A stretch of 64,000 bases of DNA, from positions 6,976,931 through 7,040,930 of the forward strand of contig OY755047.1 in assembly GCA_963576565.1 (NCBI GenBank). Direction: 5' to 3'. Within the stretch, counting starts at the first letter, position 1; each line of letters opens with the position of its first letter. Positions 35,201 to 44,962 of the stretch are shown here, in pieces. The position numbers were made by a program, and so were the translations under genes. The notes beneath the pieces are model-generated. The model was not told the DNA's origin, did not search any database, and saw only the letters and a list, made by a program, of their open reading frames with translations. This DNA comes from Aspidapion aeneum (taxonomy: Eukaryota; Arthropoda; Insecta; Coleoptera; Brentidae).

Positions 35201-35317
35201 ATCATCATAACCGGTTCCCCACCAGGTATGGGCCCGGTATACAAGGGTGACGTCATCGAAGGTGGTATCGAAGGTTTGCCCAGCAGTAATATAAGGTTTG
35301 AAGTTGATGCAGAATAA
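29174..35317 (+). CDS. FAHD1: FAHD1-like fumarylacetoacetate hydrolase domain protein (gene-level span, 5 exons, complete)
   Basis: FAH-fold enzyme; FAHD1 relatives are mitochondrial acylpyruvate hydrolases and oxaloacetate decarboxylases. Exons 29174-29241, 32167-32263, 33235-33378, 34739-34889 and 35121-35317 join to 218 aa, the usual length (human about 221). Metal ligands align with human E71, E73, D102 and K123 as E65 and E67 (EIELG), D96 (ALDMTA) and K117 (VGKGFD). The GGY and TGSP...GPV segments near residues 89 and 184-192 are also family-typical. Odd: the lid His30/Glu33 pair of human FAHD1 aligns with L25 and Q28 (NYKELLKQL). No mitochondrial presequence is obvious with this start; ATG 29174 is the first in frame. 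AATAAA at 35411. Convergent with the phosphatase gene. A fast-evolving paralogue is possible. Confidence 0.9.
29690..30085 (-). pseudogene. LINE 3'-end fragment (RTE-like C-terminus)
   Basis: The minus strand encodes degenerate frames of the C-terminus common to RTE-type RT proteins: MERQMSHVKLTDRKKNEWIR, NKTKVRDVRGRVPKLKW, then the end near 29730 in another frame (WKILGEAYVQRWIEEG, stop). Part of the duplicated block that carries FAHD1 exon 1. Confidence 0.7.
30086..31000. repeat. Second copy of the FAHD1 exon 1 block (~946-bp tandem duplication)
   Basis: From TTTCATGACTCAGTCAGTGC the sequence repeats 29139 onward: exon 1, donor, intron start, and the LINE fragment (minus strand, about 30580-30960) with small indels. 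A third, more diverged copy follows at 31000-31260. Confidence 0.92.
30120..30187 (+). CDS. FAHD1: FAHD1 duplicate exon 1 (copy 2, alternative or non-functional first exon)
   Basis: Identical coding sequence to 29174-29241, same ATG context and donor (ACAA|GTAAGA). It could be the start actually used, or an alternative start giving the same protein. No acceptor is needed if its upstream flank also carries promoter activity. Confidence 0.5.
31001..31260. repeat. Third, degenerate copy of the FAHD1 exon 1 region
   Basis: Matches the flanks of exon 1 (AATTAAGTGATAATAAA, TACTTCTCAGCATGAATAAA, ACAAGTATTTTCCCAAAATT), but the coding part is reduced to CGCCAACTACAAG at about 31075-31088 and the donor is gone. 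Confidence 0.75.
31478..32090. repeat. Foldback element F2
   Basis: The same two-armed family as F1: left arm from GGACACGTCGATTTTGTTTG, right arm ending AAATCGACGTGTCCGAGCG. It sits in FAHD1 intron 1. Confidence 0.83.
32167..32263 (+). CDS. FAHD1: FAHD1 exon 2
   Basis: Acceptor ATTTTATTTTAG ends at 32166; donor TTTGTG|GTAAGT. One base plus 32 codons: LNRPIPKAPGLFLKPTTSYI, the PxLFxKP strand of the FAH fold. Confidence 0.92.
32369..32942. mobile_element. TIR element in FAHD1 intron 2
   Basis: Outer ends TACACAGAAAAAAAGAAGTT and the reverse complement of AAGACG...TTTTTTTCTGTGTA (about 25 bp, imperfect). The interior is AT-rich with many TTTTCTT/AAGAAAA pieces; the 32337-32600 frame overlaps it and looks accidental. 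Confidence 0.55.
33235..33378 (+). CDS. FAHD1: FAHD1 exon 3 (metal-binding residues)
   Basis: Acceptor TTTTTTTTTAG ends at 33234; donor CAAATG|GTAAGC. 48 codons in phase 0 with EIELGIVIGKK and MDYVGGYCIALDMTA, carrying the three acidic metal ligands. Confidence 0.95.
33525..34426 (-). mobile_element. mariner-family transposon relic in FAHD1 intron 3
   Basis: TIRs TTAGGTGTGACAATAAAATT... and the reverse complement of the right end TTCGGTGTGACAATTAAATT... match at 24 of 27 positions. The minus-strand frame 33672-33929 encodes the transposase C-terminal part: catalytic Asp in YQDNAPAHNAH, then SPDLAFCDFNLFP 34 residues later, the D34D spacing of mariner. The N-terminal part is broken by stops, so this copy is inactive. 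Confidence 0.88.
34739..34889 (+). CDS. FAHD1: FAHD1 exon 4
   Basis: Acceptor TTTTTTGTAG ends at 34738; donor TATG|GTAAGC. 50 codons plus one base: SWDVGKGFDTACPVSKFLP with the active-site Lys, then IPDPHKVQLWCKVNG. Confidence 0.95.
35121..35317 (+). CDS. FAHD1: FAHD1 exon 5 (last)
   Basis: Acceptor GGTATTTATAG ends at 35120. 64 codons and TAA: LEPNDIIITGSPPGMGPVYK then GDVIEGGIEGL. AATAAA at 35411-35416. Confidence 0.95.
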
Positions 35318-36098
35318 AGAAAAAGTACAAAAACAAAAAACTACAGGATAACCTGTAATACTTAAGTCTATACCTACTTTTACTTATAGCTCTTTGATAT
35401 TTTGTGATTCAATAAATGTTTCTTTAATATTTTAATTGTAAATTAAATTAAGTTATATTTTTCTAAAAATATATATTTTTCTCGTAATTTTTATATTTAT
35501 ATATATTTTCTAAACAATCCTTGTCCAAATTAAAATTGTTTCTGGTAATCTGATTTCGGTTCTAAATTTAAATTTTGAGGGTTTCAACTTTTAAAGATTG
35601 TACGCTGTGCTTGAGTAATTACATCCCCACCCTAATCGAGCACATTTCTAAATTCTTCACATTGGAACCCAATGATATCATCATAACCGGTTCCCCACCC
35701 GGTATGGGTCCGGTATACAATGGTGACGTCATCGAAGGTGGTATCGAAGGATTGCCCAGCAGTAATATAAGGTTTGAAGTTGATGCAGAGTAAAAAAAAA
35801 GTACGAAAACAAAAAACTACAGGATAACCTGTAATACTTAAGTCTATACCTACTTTTACTTATAGCTCTTTGATATTTTGTGATTCAAGAAATTTTTCTT
35901 TAATATTTTAATTGTAAATTAAATTAAGTTATATTTTTCTAAAAATATATATTTTTCTCGTAATTTTTTATATTTATATATATTTTCTAAACAATCCTTG
36001 TCCAAATTAAAATTGTTTCTGGTAATCTGAATCGGTTCTAAATTTAAATATTTAGGGTTTCAACTTTTGAAGATTGTACGCTGTGCTTGAGTAATTAC
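35145..36098. repeat. 476-bp tandem duplication of FAHD1 exon 5 and its 3' flank
   Basis: ACATCCCCACCCTAATCGAG occurs at 35145 and 35621, and GTAATTAC ends both units (35622, 36098), giving a 476-bp period with a few percent divergence. Confidence 0.95.
35621..35793 (+). pseudogene. Duplicate FAHD1 last exon (no splice acceptor)
   Basis: Repeats codons from IPTLIEHISKFF to the stop. One replacement is visible (VYKGD to VYNGD). The acceptor and first codons of exon 5 are absent because the duplication starts inside the exon, so splicing into it is unlikely. Its poly-A signal is changed to AAGAAA (35887-35892). Confidence 0.9.
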
Positions 36099-36117
36099 TA
36101 TACAAATTAAAAACTAT

Positions 36118-36860
36118 ACAGTGTGTCCAGGGATTGAGTAAGGTATAAATGACAAAAAAATTTTCGCGGGAATCGCTCCTGCTTGGTCTCAAACTAAGAT
36201 GTTAAAAAATGAGCCAAATCAATTAATATATAGGGTGGTTTAGTCGATTGATTTGATGATGTAAGGTATAAATGACAAAAAATGTTCGATTTAGATTCTG
36301 ATTTTATAGAAATTGCTCTTGCTTGGTCTGAAACTAGGATTTTAAAAAAAATAATCAAATCAATTAATCTACAGGGTGGTTTAGTAGGCTGATTTAATAA
36401 AAAGTGTTAAGAATAAAATACCTTTGTTTTAAAAGATATCGGAAAATGTTATTAAGAAGAGTTGTTTAGATTCCAAAGCTACTATCAGATTGTCAATTTT
36501 CAGAAAAATCAGCCAAGTATGATTTTATAACTTGATCATGAAAATTTTGTTCAGATTATTTTAAGATGATTTTTCTGACAATTGAGAATCACTCATAATT
36601 TTTAATTCTAAACAACTTTTCTTAATAACCTTTTCTGATATCTCTTAAGACAAAGGTAATTTACTCTTAACACTTTTTATCAAATCAACCTACTAAACCA
36701 CCCTGTATATTAATAGATTTGGCTCATTTTCTTAACATGTTAGTTTCAGACCAAGCAGGAGCAATTCCCAGAAAATCAGAATCTAAATCGAAATTTTTTT
36801 GTCATTTTTCATACCTTACCGAAATTCATTCCGTGGACAACTTGTATATTTGCGTCGTAC
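36118..36860. repeat. Foldback element with ~350-bp arms
   Basis: GGTATAAATGACAAAAAAAT, CTGCTTGGTCTCAAACTAAG and ATAGGGTGGTTTAGT at the left return inverted at the right (ACTAAACCACCCTGTAT, TTTCAGACCAAGCAGGAGCA, TTGTCATTTTTCATACCTTA). Centre near 36500-36530. Non-coding; lies between the two convergent genes. Confidence 0.82.
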
Positions 36861-36929
36861 ATTTTATTTAAAGTGTTTTCTAATAATAATTAATTTAAAT
36901 AATTTTTGTTCATATTATAATTCTGTATT

Positions 36930-37070
36930 TTAGATACTTGATTTAAATTTTGAGGGTTTAAACTTTCAAAGATCGTACGATGTGCTTTAGTACCACCCTA
37001 GGGTATCAGCAGGTCTTTAAGTTCCATATAATTGTCGTGCCAGTAGTTAAAATTATATATTTTTTAATTG
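36930..37070 (-). pseudogene. Degenerate extra copy of the phosphatase last exon
   Basis: On the minus strand this reads WHDNYMELKDLLIP then a stop, aligning with WHDDYLQLEEPIV of the real last exon at 37203-37336, and continues through its 3' end (TTTGAAAGTTTAAACCCTCA). More fragments of the same 3' end occur within the FAHD1 duplication at 35560-35622 and 36045-36098. Confidence 0.7.
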
Positions 37071-37202
37071 CAAATTTTAAAAACATATATATTTTTGTTG
37101 CAAATCTTTATATTTAAAGTATTTTATTCTTCTAAATAATTCTGGTTCAAATTATAAATTTTCTGGTTTCTGATTAAGGTTTTAAATTGTAATTTTGAGG
37201 GT

Positions 37203-37336
37203 TTAAACTCTCAAGGATCGCACACTGTGTTTGAGTACTATCGGTTCTTCTAGTTGAAGGTAGTCGTCGTGCCAATAGTAGGCGAAATACATAAAATACG
37301 ATATTGCAATTCCCAGCAAACTTCCAAATAACACAT
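37203..37336 (-). CDS. Phosphatase last exon
   Basis: Acceptor CCTTTTTTAG (minus strand) before 37336. Completes the C3 Asp (HHYS|D), then the last TM helix and the tail WHDDYLQLEEPIV to the TAA at 37203-37205. Confidence 0.93.
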
Positions 37337-40300
37337 CTAAAAAAGGACACAAGATTTGAGATAGAGGTAGGGTATTCCAAATTGGCTACTTTCAGGGGGT
37401 TAAGGTACATGCGAGAGGGAATAAAGAAATATTGACCCCCCCCCTTTGCAACATTTAAATTTTAAGGGAAGTTTAAAGATGAAAACTGTATTTTAATACA
37501 TCAAGTCGTTTTTTAGCTAGAGGGGGTTTTTGTAAAGGATTTTGGGAGGGGGGCCTATAACTTTTTTATTTATGAAAATTTTATTTTGGTGTAAATTAAT
37601 TATTAAACAAATTTTTTATTATCTGTCACTTTTACTTTTTGAGATATTACAAAAAGTTGATTTTTTTATGGAATGACCCTATTTTTATTTAATTTGTCCT
37701 TTAAAATGTATCATACGCAATAATTTATTATTTTTTAAAATTTTTATCGTTTTTAATTTTAATTAATTTATTAATTTGATCATTTAAAAATACTTAAAGC
37801 CCAGTAAATAAGTTAGAACTTTTCTAAAAGTCAAAATTAAAAATCTAAAATTAAAATTGGAACTCGACTTTCAAAGGAAGTCCTGGTACCGAAAGGCTTA
37901 AGAACTGGAAACGTAAAGTATACGGCATGGGAATACAACTTAACGACCGATTTACCATATACACACTACAGTTTGCTAACGACCAAGTAATTATAGCTAA
38001 TGATAAAGGAGACATGGAATATATGATAAGAAAGTTAACGGAAGAATACCAAAAGTGGGGGTTACCAGTGAACGTGGACAAGACACAGTACTTATGTATT
38101 AGAAACAAATCAAGTGAGTTCTAGAAAATATCTGCATGCAAAGAGTATGTATACTTGGGTGTTTACATTTGATAAGACAGGAACAGACTGTAAAGAACTA
38201 GAAAAAAAATAGTAAAAACAAAAAGGGTTATTGGATGTCTTAACAGTCGTGGATATCTTATGGAGCAGAGATAAAAAAGAATGTAAAAGTTAAGATATAT
38301 GAAACCATGGTAAAAAGCACGCTGTTGTATGGAATAGACTTGTCGCCTAACAAAAAAATACAAAGCAAGAGTGTCGAAATGGATGCAATAAGAAGATCAA
38401 TTAGAATATCTAGAACAGATCATATACCTAAGAAATGAGATCATAAAAGAAAGAATGGGAATCGAGGGAAGCATAACGGTTGACATCACTAAAAGACAAC
38501 TGATATGGTACGGTCATGTACAACGGATGAACGACGAAAGATTACCAAAGCAGGTCCTAGAATGGCAACCAATAGGGCGCAGAAAAATAGGGCGTCCTAA
38601 ACTAGAATGGCAACAGTCAATCCAAAGATCAATGTCAGGATCGAAAGAGGTGGAAAATAGGCGTCGGACAACGTAGAAAAAGTCACTCCATAAACAATTT
38701 TATGTAATATCTCAAAAATTAAAAGTGAAAGATGAAATTCAATTTGACAATTGAATTCTTTCAAAAAAATTCTATAAAAAGGCAGTTTATAACAAGATGA
38801 AATTTTCATAAAGTTATGGCGGCAAGCTTATATATAAGTACTTTGTCGCATCTGTATTTCCTTAAAATATCGCACCCCCGCTAAAAAATCGTCACAACTC
38901 AAAAAACATTGTTTTGAGAAAATCGCTGTTAAAGAATTTAGTTCATTAGAGAGATTCATTTTTCACTTACATGACAAATTACGAATTAACATGTTATTTT
39001 ATATCAACAGGAACCTATTAACTCAATGTAATTGGTGCAGTACGTTTCTCAGAAAAAATGATTTTTGTCGTTTTTAGTTAAAAAAATTACAAAAACCCGA
39101 TATTGTGACACTTTTTTAGAACAAGGCATCATGACGCAAGGCCAACATAAAAATAGAGGCCACGACCCTGAAAAAATCAGCTGTTCTCCCGGGGCTGAAT
39201 TTTACATTGGGTCTTATGGGAGGTCAGACGTTTTTTTATGATATTTTCAAAATGGCACTACAGATTTCCGCAAAATTTCAGTAAAATATTCTCAGACACC
39301 ATCCCGATATTCCACCAAAGGTTTGTAAGGAAGCAACATGATTAAAAGGTTAAAATCATCAAGATTTAGCATTCCTTATTTTGATTCAAATTACCCGCCA
39401 TGTACCACATGCCAACTGTTATATTTGACATGTATTTGACTTTGTCATATGTGATTGTCACATTCGCTTCTGCTTTAAACTTAGTTTTTGTGTGAGCTAA
39501 TGAAGCGGCTATGAAAAATTAGGGCTTACTATACATTAAAAAAAAATTGTTTTGCCAGAATAAAGTAAAAACAATCTCAAAAAGGGTTTTATTTAAAAAA
39601 AAATCATATATCCATGAACCGTCATTCCAACTTCAATATTTTAAAGACAATCAGCTGTGTCGTAACGTGACCATCAAAAAAAAATCAGCCCCGGATGTGA
39701 CGTCAACAAAGTGGAGGATCGTGGCCCGTCCATTTTGATAGCCCTGGGATAGTTTAATTATGATCTGTGTGACAGTATGAACCAAGGCCAACACAAAAAT
39801 AGAGGCCACGACCCTGAAAAAATCAGCTGTTCTCCCGGGGCTGAATTTTACATTGGGTCTTATGGGAGGTCAGACGTTTTTTTATGATATTTTCAAAATG
39901 GCACTACAGATTTCCGCAAAATTTCAGTGAAATATTCTCAGATACCATCCCGATATTTCACCAAAGGTTTGTAAGGAAGCAACATGATTAAAAGGTTAAA
40001 ATCTTCAAGATTTAGTATTCCTTATTTTGAATTCAAATTACCCGCCATGTACCACATGCCAACTGTTATATTTGACATGTATTTGACTTTGTCATATGTG
40101 ATTGTCACATTCGCTTCTGCTTTAAACTTAGTTTTTGTGTGAGCTAATGAAGCGGCTATGAAAAATTAGGGCTTACTATACATTAAAAAAAAATTGTTTT
40201 GCCAGAATAAAGTAAAAACAATCTCAAAAAGGGTTTTATTTAAAAAAAAATCAAATATCCATGAACCGTCATTCCAACTTCAATATTTTAAAGACAATCA

Positions 40301-42350
40301 GCTGTGTCGTAACGTGACCATCAAAAAAAAATCAGCCCCGGATGTGACGTCAACAAAGTGGAGGATCGTGGCCCGTCCATTTTGATAGCCCTGGGATAGT
40401 TTAATTATGATCTGTGTGACAGTATGAACCAAGGCCAACACAAAAATAGAGGCCACGACCCTGAAAAAATCAGCTGTTCTCCCGGGGCTGAATTTTACAT
40501 TGGGTCTTATGGGAGGTCAGACGTTTTTTTATGATATTTTCAAAATGGCACTACAGATTTCCGCAAAATTTCAATGAAATATTCTCAGATACCATCCCGA
40601 TATTTCACCAAAGGTTTGTAAGGAAGCAACATGATTAAAAGGTTAAAATCTTCAAGATTTAGCATTCCTTATTTTGAATTCAAATTACCCGCCATGTACC
40701 ACATGCCAACTGTTATATTTGACATGTATTTGACTTTGTCATATGTGATTGTCACATTCGCTTCTGCTTTAAACTTAGTTTTTGTGTGAGCTAATGAAGC
40801 GGCTATGAAAAATTAGGGCTTACTATACATTAAAAAAAAATTGTTTTGCCAGAATGAAGCAAAAACAATCTCAAAAAGGGTTTTATTTTTAAAAAAATCA
40901 AATATCCATGAACCGTCATTCCAACTTCAATATTTTAAAGACAATCAGCTGTGTCGTAACGTGACCATCAAAAAAAAATCAGCCCCAGATGTGACGTCAA
41001 CAAAGTGGAGGATCGTGGCCCGTCCATTTTGATAGCCCTGCATGACGTTGTAAATCAGGATGTCACGCAGGATGGTAAATAATATAAAAAAAGAAAACAA
41101 ATAAAGAAGAAACTTTGTATTTATTTTTACGAGTTATAAAATGCTGAATAACAACTGGGAATGTTATTATTCTCTAATACATTCAAAAGATTTTCTTCTT
41201 ATTCTCCTTAATTCTAAATACACTGAAAAATTCGAAAAAACAGTCATAACACAAAAAAGAACAGTATTTTACTTGTTATATGGGTCAGATTTAACCAATA
41301 GTTCACACGAAAACCTTCACAACTCGAAATGTGACTCTTTTCAGGATGAAACTCCACGTTCACGCTGTTATAAAGTCAAAAGCGACACTGTAAAGGAACG
41401 CATCCTCAGCTAAACTGAACAAAATAAAAGAGTCACATCGCCATTTCGCGGTGAATTGTCGAAACATAAATGTGACACTTTTATGGAAGAAAGTACAAGT
41501 TATTTCGATGATGACGGCAGGTTTATCTCAATAAGGGCGATTTTTGAGTTGTGACTCTTTTTCAGCGGGTGTGCGATATGTCATACACACAGGGTTTTTA
41601 GTCATGCCTAGGAAACTCAATGCAATTTGACAGGTCGTTAGGTTAAAGTTCTCACTAAGCTCACAAGAGGCACTGCGGTCGCGCGTTTGTTCCTTATTCT
41701 ATTTTTTTTGAGAATTATCTGTGGTTTGGATTTTCCGTCCCCCTTTTTTTCAGGTAGAAAAACCTCTTCCACCGCATTTTATTTCGAGTTCATTTAAAAT
41801 GAATCTTTGCTTCTGTGACACATTAAAATTAAATTTTGTTAAATTTGTAACTTTTGCAATTTAAATATAAAAGAATAAGAATTTCTAGTTGCTTTTCTGG
41901 GTGAAGTGTCTAAAGTTCAGACGAGTATAAAATGCATAGTTTTTCGAGAAATTTTAAGGTAAGTTTTCTTATTTTCTCATTTGAGGTTAGATTGGCATTT
42001 GATAAAATTTGTATTGGTAGTGTCTTTTTAACTTCTTATCGCTTACTTTACGGAACTCTGAATACAGGTTTCCAATGCCTGGTAGGGTTCATTGCCTTAT
42101 TTGCCCATGAACTAAGCACAAATTTAGTGTTAATTTTATGTCTATCCCTTTCGTTTGATATTAAGTAAAAGGGGGGGGGGGCTTAATTGATGGGTAAACG
42201 AGGGATTACCCAGCAGCGTAATGTACTTTGAATAAATTTATTCCTTAATTTTAAATCTTACCATATTCTAGTACCTATGATTAATGTGGTTATAAGTTGA
42301 TTTTTTTTATTGTTTTCAGCTTTTCGATGATATGTGTGACCACTGATAAG

Positions 42351-42408
<58 letters not shown>

Positions 42409-44916
42409 TGCTTTGAAACATACCCTACACAACTTACAACCAAGGCGAGGAGGTACTTTTAAATCATGTCAGATTTTCGTCGAGCTGTTAAAAAGTAGAC
42501 ACTTAAGAATGATTCTCTTCACGAACAACTGTTTCATTATTTATTCACTCATCACTCACCAGAAATGGTAAAAGGAAATTTAAATATACTAGACAGTGTT
42601 TGGTTTTGCATTATATTTTATTTTACCAATCAATTAGACTATGTATTATTTCATCAATAGTTAGTCGTTAATTTGTAGCTGTTTTTTTAATAATAAAAAC
42701 TCATTTAAAAAATGTTTTATTTATTGCATTTTATATATCATTTTCAATCTGTTTATATCTTATAAAGACATTGTATGTCTTTATAAAATATTGACAGATT
42801 AAAAATTTCAAAAAAAACTTTAAAATTAAAGAAAATTTATTATAAAAGGCGATTCAAATTTCCCGCCTCGCCTTTTAGTTCGTCACTAAGCTCTGCAGTG
42901 GGCGCCACAGAGCTAACGACCTGTCAAACAGCCGGAGTTGCCTATCTAATAAAAACTCACTGAACCGCGCCGCAAATCCTTTATCTATGGTTTTTAGTAT
43001 CAAATACTTACCCGAATAGTGATGATGATAATCACTAGTCCTACTAACGGCTATAAACAGAGCAATACACGTGGGAATAAAGCACATGGTACACCGTAAA
43101 CCCCTGAACCTCACGTCATCTCTTGTCACTTGCAGGAGTTTGGCCATTCTAAGAGTCATAAAAAACAGCACTGTGAACGCAAAACTAGCGTGGGCACTGG
43201 GGAAACTCTTCCTACCTGTGAAAAATATCATAAAAAGTAGGTTAATAAAAATTAAGAGAAAATAAAAAATACTCTGCCAATATATGGGCCCCTAAGCTCA
43301 CACTAGGTACTATAGTTATAGTGTACGTGTGAGATAACTAAAAACTGAAATATATTTTATTTAACTCTAGACCAAATTACCTTTTGTTTGGTACCACACA
43401 AGCCATGTTTTGACTTAAACTCAAATTTTTGAAATCTACCCCCACCCTTAAAAAAAAACAAAAACTATAATGTATTTTGTTAAACTCCGGACTCAATTAC
43501 CTTTCGTTTGATATCACACACGCCATATTTTCACTTAAACTCTAATTTTTGAAATATACCCCCACCCTTTTTTAAAATAAATTAAAATGTATTTTGTTCA
43601 ACTCCAGACTCAATTACCTTTCGTTTGATATCAAACACGCCATATTTTCACATAAACTCTAATTTTTGAAATCTACCCCCACCCTTTTATTTGGTTTGTG
43701 TTCGGTGGATTTCGTTCGTTTTTAAATGGGACCATCTCGACCCAAGACCCAGCCTAGATACCAAATTTCATTAGAATCGGCCAAGCAGTTTTTGAGTTAT
43801 GCGCGTTGGTCGTTACAGACAGACATACAGACAGACAGACAGACAGACAGACATACAGACAGACAGACGGCGCAACAAAAAAGTTTCAAAATCATCTGAA
43901 ACGCAAAGATATATAAAAATTTTTGAAATCGGAGCAACTTTTTTTTTCTCGAAAAAATTAGGATCACCATAGCTCACACTACTATAGTATAGTCTATGTG
44001 TGAGCTAAAACATACGGATGATTTTCGTTACGCGAAATCAATAGGCTTCCTAACTATACATAAGAGTATACTTGTGCAAAATCTCATGTTTCTAGAATAA
44101 TCCCCTGGACAGTTATGGTGTGCCAACGGAGGTACATCAAAAAAGTCACTTTTTGACAGATTTCCCCTATTTCCCCCACTTGAAATTTTCCGATTTGTCT
44201 TAAAATCGACATTTTTGGTCTCCCGTAAATTAATAATCAGTATGCCAAGCTTCATCCTTCTACGTCAAAGCGTTCCCGAGTAATCGTCAAAATTCGAGCG
44301 CGATACAGTAGGGGTGCTAGGGACGGAATAATAATAATAATAATAATAAAAAATACTCTGCCAATATATGGGCCCCTAAGCTCACACTAGGTACTATAGT
44401 TATAGTGTACGTGTGAGCTAATATAACTAAAAACTGAAATATATTTTATTCAACTCCAGACTAAATTACCTTTTGTTTGATACCACACAAGCCATGTTTT
44501 GACCTAAACTCAAATTTTTGATATCTACCCTCACCCTTAAAAAAAACAAAAACTATAATGTATTTTGTTAAACTCCGGACTCAATTACCTTTCGTTTGAT
44601 ATCACACACGCCATATTTTCACTTAAACTCTAATTTTTAAAATATACCCTCACCCTTTTTTTTAAATAAATTAAAATTTATTTTGTTTAACTCCAGACTC
44701 AATTACCCTTCGTTTGATATCACACACGCCATATTTTCACATAAACTCTAATTTTTGAAATCTACCCCCCACCCTTTTATTTGGTTTGTGTTCGGTAGAT
44801 TTTGTTCATTTTTAAATGGGACCATCTCGACCCAAGACCCAGCCTAGGTACCAAATTTCATTAAAATCGGCCAGGCGGTTTTTGAGTTATGCGCGTTGGT
44901 CGTTACAGACAGACAT

Positions 44917-44962
<46 letters not shown>

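Larger units (their letters stand above)
38867..41579. mobile_element. 2.7-kb TIR element hosting the second MITE A array
   Basis: ATATCGCACCCCCGCTAAAA...CACAACTCAAAAA at the left is matched by the reverse complement of TTTTTGAGTTGTG...CAGCGGGTGTGCGATAT at the right (about 40-bp arms). Inside, besides the MITE array, is a 90-codon plus-strand frame (41141-41413) that I do not recognise. Target duplication not clear. Confidence 0.72.

Noticed and set aside
44028..44255. 75-codon frame repeated at 45122-45349
   Set aside because: Identical because of the 1094-bp duplication; no recognised motif.
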